From NCBI GenBank assembly GCA_023052935.1, contig CM041292.1, positions 138,708,951 to 138,772,950 on the forward strand: a DNA stretch of 64,000 bases. Direction: 5' to 3'. Under the pieces are notes generated by a model. That model was not told the DNA's origin. It saw nothing but the letters and a program-made list of their open reading frames with translations, and made no database searches. The position numbers and the translations under genes were made by a program. This DNA is from Piezodorus guildinii (lineage: Eukaryota > Arthropoda > Insecta > Hemiptera > Pentatomidae). Shown here piece after piece: positions 61,266 to 64,000 of the stretch; the first letter of the stretch is position 1, and each line of letters begins with the position of its first letter.

Positions 61266-62639
61266 CTATTAGTCATACAGATATGTTTTATAACTAAAAA
61301 AAACTCTTATACCCTAATATAGTTATTTAGGAACAATAAACCATTGTGTAATAATTTGTAGCATTTTTAAAGTGAAAAATAGGTCTAACCCAAAAAAGGA
61401 AATACTGCTTGATAATCAACAAATCGACTTTAATATCGGGTATCGTAAATAACGGTACAGAATGAATCGCTATGAGTTTGAGAAGGTTTTATTTGCATTC
61501 ATTGATTCAGTGCGAGGGTCGGATTTAAATTTTTTTTCCGGGAAAGAGGCATGCAGCATGCATTCTATTGAAACCGCAGGTCCAATATCATTACAATGCT
61601 CAAGTCCTCTTCTTCCACAATTGCAAGGAAGGACCACAACACTTGAGTCAGTTCCTGGAATCCAATAAAGGAATAATTTAACATAATTCCGATCCATTTG
61701 ATACTAAATTGTAGTTTTTAAAAAAAAGGTTAAACCAATCACCTATTCCAACAAGGGCAGTTCTTTTTTTTTCTCTAATACAATTGTTAAAAAACAAAAC
61801 AATAATGTAATCAAAGAAGGTGGTCTAGTTTTTTTTTCATCGTCAAACTTTTTTATTTAGATATATTAAAATTTGTCTCAACTGAACAATAATAATATTG
61901 CTTTAAGATCTCATTCATACAACATTTACAGAATAAACAATGGTAAAGTTAAATTACATTACTTTTTTAAATAAAAAATGTATATTATATAGATAAATAC
62001 AGGCTTAGGCTTTTATTGTTATCACGACGGGGTCTTTTTTAGTGGGAGACAAATTTGAACCTGCTGATCTTGATCTTTTGCTTGACGTTTTTGAAGACCT
62101 CACTTGATGAAAATATAATATTACATTTCATATAAAAAAAATATGGTAATATAAGAATGTTAAAAGGAAACAAGTAATAAGAATATATTCCCAATACCAG
62201 CAATCAGCTGATATGAGGATATATGGCTACCCTTTGTGTCAAGCCTATTGACTCAGCATTCCCTGTTTGTGGAAAAATAATAACTCTGCTTACCGAAATA
62301 ATACTCCAAAATTTACTGCTGTTGATGTCCAAAAAGCTGGCAACGTTTTCGAGACTGGACTCAGAGAAAATCCTTTTGAAAAATCAAAAATCTCAGAGAC
62401 GAAGTTAAGTGCGACTGTTGGTGTTGGAATTAAAATAAAACGTAATCTGATTACGGTTGCTCTAGTATGCGGGGTCTATTCTTTGCTTGAAGTACTCTTT
62501 GCAGGATCTGTAGATGTTCTACGTGTAAAGCTGCTCCACAATGTGGGCACACTGGAGCAGCAGGAAAAGCAACGGTAATCGGATTACGACTTATTTTTAT
62601 TCCATCACTTGCTCATACGAGTTTTTTTTTTTTTTTCTC
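61266..62639. other. AT-rich stretch, nothing recognised
   Basis: Small frames near 61462 and 62223-62578 (the latter 103 codons) are uninterrupted but have no domain I recognise. I do not call them genes. Confidence 0.45.
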
Positions 62640-63130
62640 CCTTACACGATGAATTCAGAGCTTATTAGAGGAGCAAACGCCTAATATATATTTTCGTTAT
62701 TATTTTCAATAATGAACCTTTCGCCACAAAAATACTAGTCCGTGCAACGATGATCCAAGACGTTGATATCACCTGATTATTTTTACAATGGCAGCCGATT
62801 AAAATTGATTTAATACAATAACTCATTAATTATTAGAGATAGAAAAACATTTCTTAGTATTTTTTAATTAAAAACCGCGAAAAATTTTTGAACAACAAAA
62901 AAGGAAAGAATAAAATTGAAATTTTACTCATAAATACGCCCTTAACACAGTTTTTTTTTTTTAAGATAGAGAAAAACGTGTATAGAGTATTAGAATAAGT
63001 AAAGCGTGAAAAAAAATAATAAAAAAAAGAAAAATTTGAAATATTACCTATATATACGCTTGTAACTCCGCTATTTTCGAAGATATAATTATTTTTTTTA
63101 CCTTATATACTATCTATCCGCCCATCCGTC
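62640..63130 (+). repeat. Dispersed repeat family B, internally deleted copy
   Basis: Same landmarks as 53990-54800. TTTTCAATAATGAACCTTTC joins directly to CAAAAATACTAGTCCGTGCA, whereas the 5.3-5.8-kb copy has about 200 bp between these words, so this copy carries an internal deletion. Confidence 0.6.
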
Positions 63131-63720
63131 CACGAACTCAATCTTTCTCTGGGTGGAAAAAGCAGAAATTATTTATTACCAGATTGATGATTTACAAATC
63201 GAGGTACCTATTTTGATTTGTCATAATTAATCAAAGAAAAAAAAAAAAAATAGCCCACCTCAAAATTTGAGGACTTTCAAGACACGTAGAACTGGAATAA
63301 CAAATAAAAAAAAAATCCGCCTGTCCACCATCCGCGGCATTTCTCCAAAACTACTTGACCAATTTTTTAAAATTCGTCTCAAAAATACTAGGACATGCCG
63401 CGATGATCCTAAGCCCTAGGCGTTGATATCAGCTGGTTATTTTTAAATGGCGGCCGATTAAAAGTTTTTATTTAATTCAATAACTCAGTTGTTTTGAAAA
63501 TATATATATATAAAATAAAAAAATATATTTATTAACCAAAAAACCGAGAATAATATTAAAAAAGAGAAAAAATTGAAATTTTATCCATAAATACGCTCAT
63601 AAGTCAGTTATTTATGAAGATAAAGAAAAATATGTAAATAATTTTAGAATCAGTAAAAGCGGTTAACAAGAAAAACATAAGAAGGAAAAAAATTGAAATC
63701 TTTTAAAGATATTTTAATTT
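63131..63720 (+). repeat. Dispersed repeat family B, adjacent copy
   Basis: AAAATTTGAGGACTTTC, CCGCGGCATTTCTCCAAAAC, ATCAGCTGGTTATTTTTAAA, ATGGCGGCCGATTAAAA and the tandem AACTCAGTTG...GAAATTTTATCCATAAATAC part follow in order. Head-to-tail with the previous copy. Confidence 0.6.
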
Positions 63721-63890
63721 TATTATACAGTTTTATGGCGCCCTCACTTAGCTTCCGCTGGCTCTCACCAGTGATGCGGCTGAGAGGGAGGCGCTGGGAT
63801 CCTTTGGACTCTGCTTGCCTTCCACAAGGGGGGGGGGACAAGCCCCATCCAGGGTTCCCCAGCTGATTGTAAATATTGTACATAGGTATG
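63721..63890 (-). repeat. SINE-related fragment
   Basis: On the minus strand it contains CCCAGCGCCTCCCTCTCAGC then CGCATCAC, related to CCAGCGCCTCTCAGTCAGCC then GCGTCAC in the copy at 35.85-36.13 kb. It also holds a run of nine or so G at 63827-63837. Boundaries approximate. Confidence 0.4.
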
Positions 63891-64000
63891 AATGTGACAT
63901 ATTTTGTTTTGTTTATTTATTTGCTAACTTCATTTATTTGTATTTATTTTATCTACAAATTTTGTATTGTATACGTTTATTTTTTTAGGTTTCATTTAAT

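Noticed and set aside
62223..62578. Possible host gene of about 100 codons
   Set aside because: Overlapping frames of similar length, no recognisable motif, no conserved start context.

Overview
The window looks like intergenic, transposon-packed DNA from an animal, most probably an arthropod and perhaps an insect. The evidence is very high A+T, long (AT)n microsatellites, no operon-like gene packing, and metazoan-type elements: RTE-, jockey-, I- and L2/CR1-like LINEs, a gypsy LTR element, a mellifera-like mariner, tRNA-derived SINEs and a Penelope-like structure. I could not pin down the species, and I found no convincing host protein-coding gene and no functional tRNA or rRNA gene.

Layout. 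0-7.6 kb: mostly anonymous AT-rich DNA with a copy of a 0.9-kb repeat family carrying inverted ends (1.6-2.5 kb) and one copy of a second dispersed repeat (5.3-5.8 kb). 7.7-13.9 kb: a nested pair. A gypsy element (8971-13691, identical 147-bp LTRs, 5-bp target duplication) sits inside the reverse transcriptase of a 5'-truncated RTE-like LINE on the minus strand, and that LINE is flanked by (AT)n. 14-22 kb: microsatellites, a tRNA-like relic, three jockey-like LINE 3' remnants and a decayed L2/CR1-like LINE. 22.1-22.8 kb: one arm of a Penelope-like element with a hammerhead-like motif. 25.7-28.1 kb: a nearly intact 3' two-thirds of an RTE-like LINE (minus). 29.4-30.8 kb: a second RTE-like copy (plus) with a 15-bp target duplication. 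31.5-32.1 kb: another jockey remnant.

33.2-34.3 kb holds the most distinctive structure. Two 254-bp inverted arms surround a 501-bp spacer, with a 33-bp one-sided tail and a 13-bp target duplication. Each arm carries a hammerhead-ribozyme-like core. I read it as a non-autonomous Penelope-like element with inverted pseudo-LTRs.

35.8-46 kb: three SINE-related copies, one with a 14-bp target duplication, a small inverted-repeat family, decayed LINE ends and more (AT)n. 48.5-53 kb: an LTR-like stretch, two further copies of the 0.9-kb repeat and an internally deleted mariner (51283-52192, 29-bp TIRs, TA duplication). 54-64 kb: a decayed I-like LINE (ORF1 zinc knuckles, EN, RT, RNase H) interrupted by a jockey-like LINE on the opposite strand, with copies of a dispersed repeat on both sides.

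Nothing here acts as a pathway. The interest lies in the nesting order, in exact insertion scars that allow relative dating, and in the hammerhead-like motifs.
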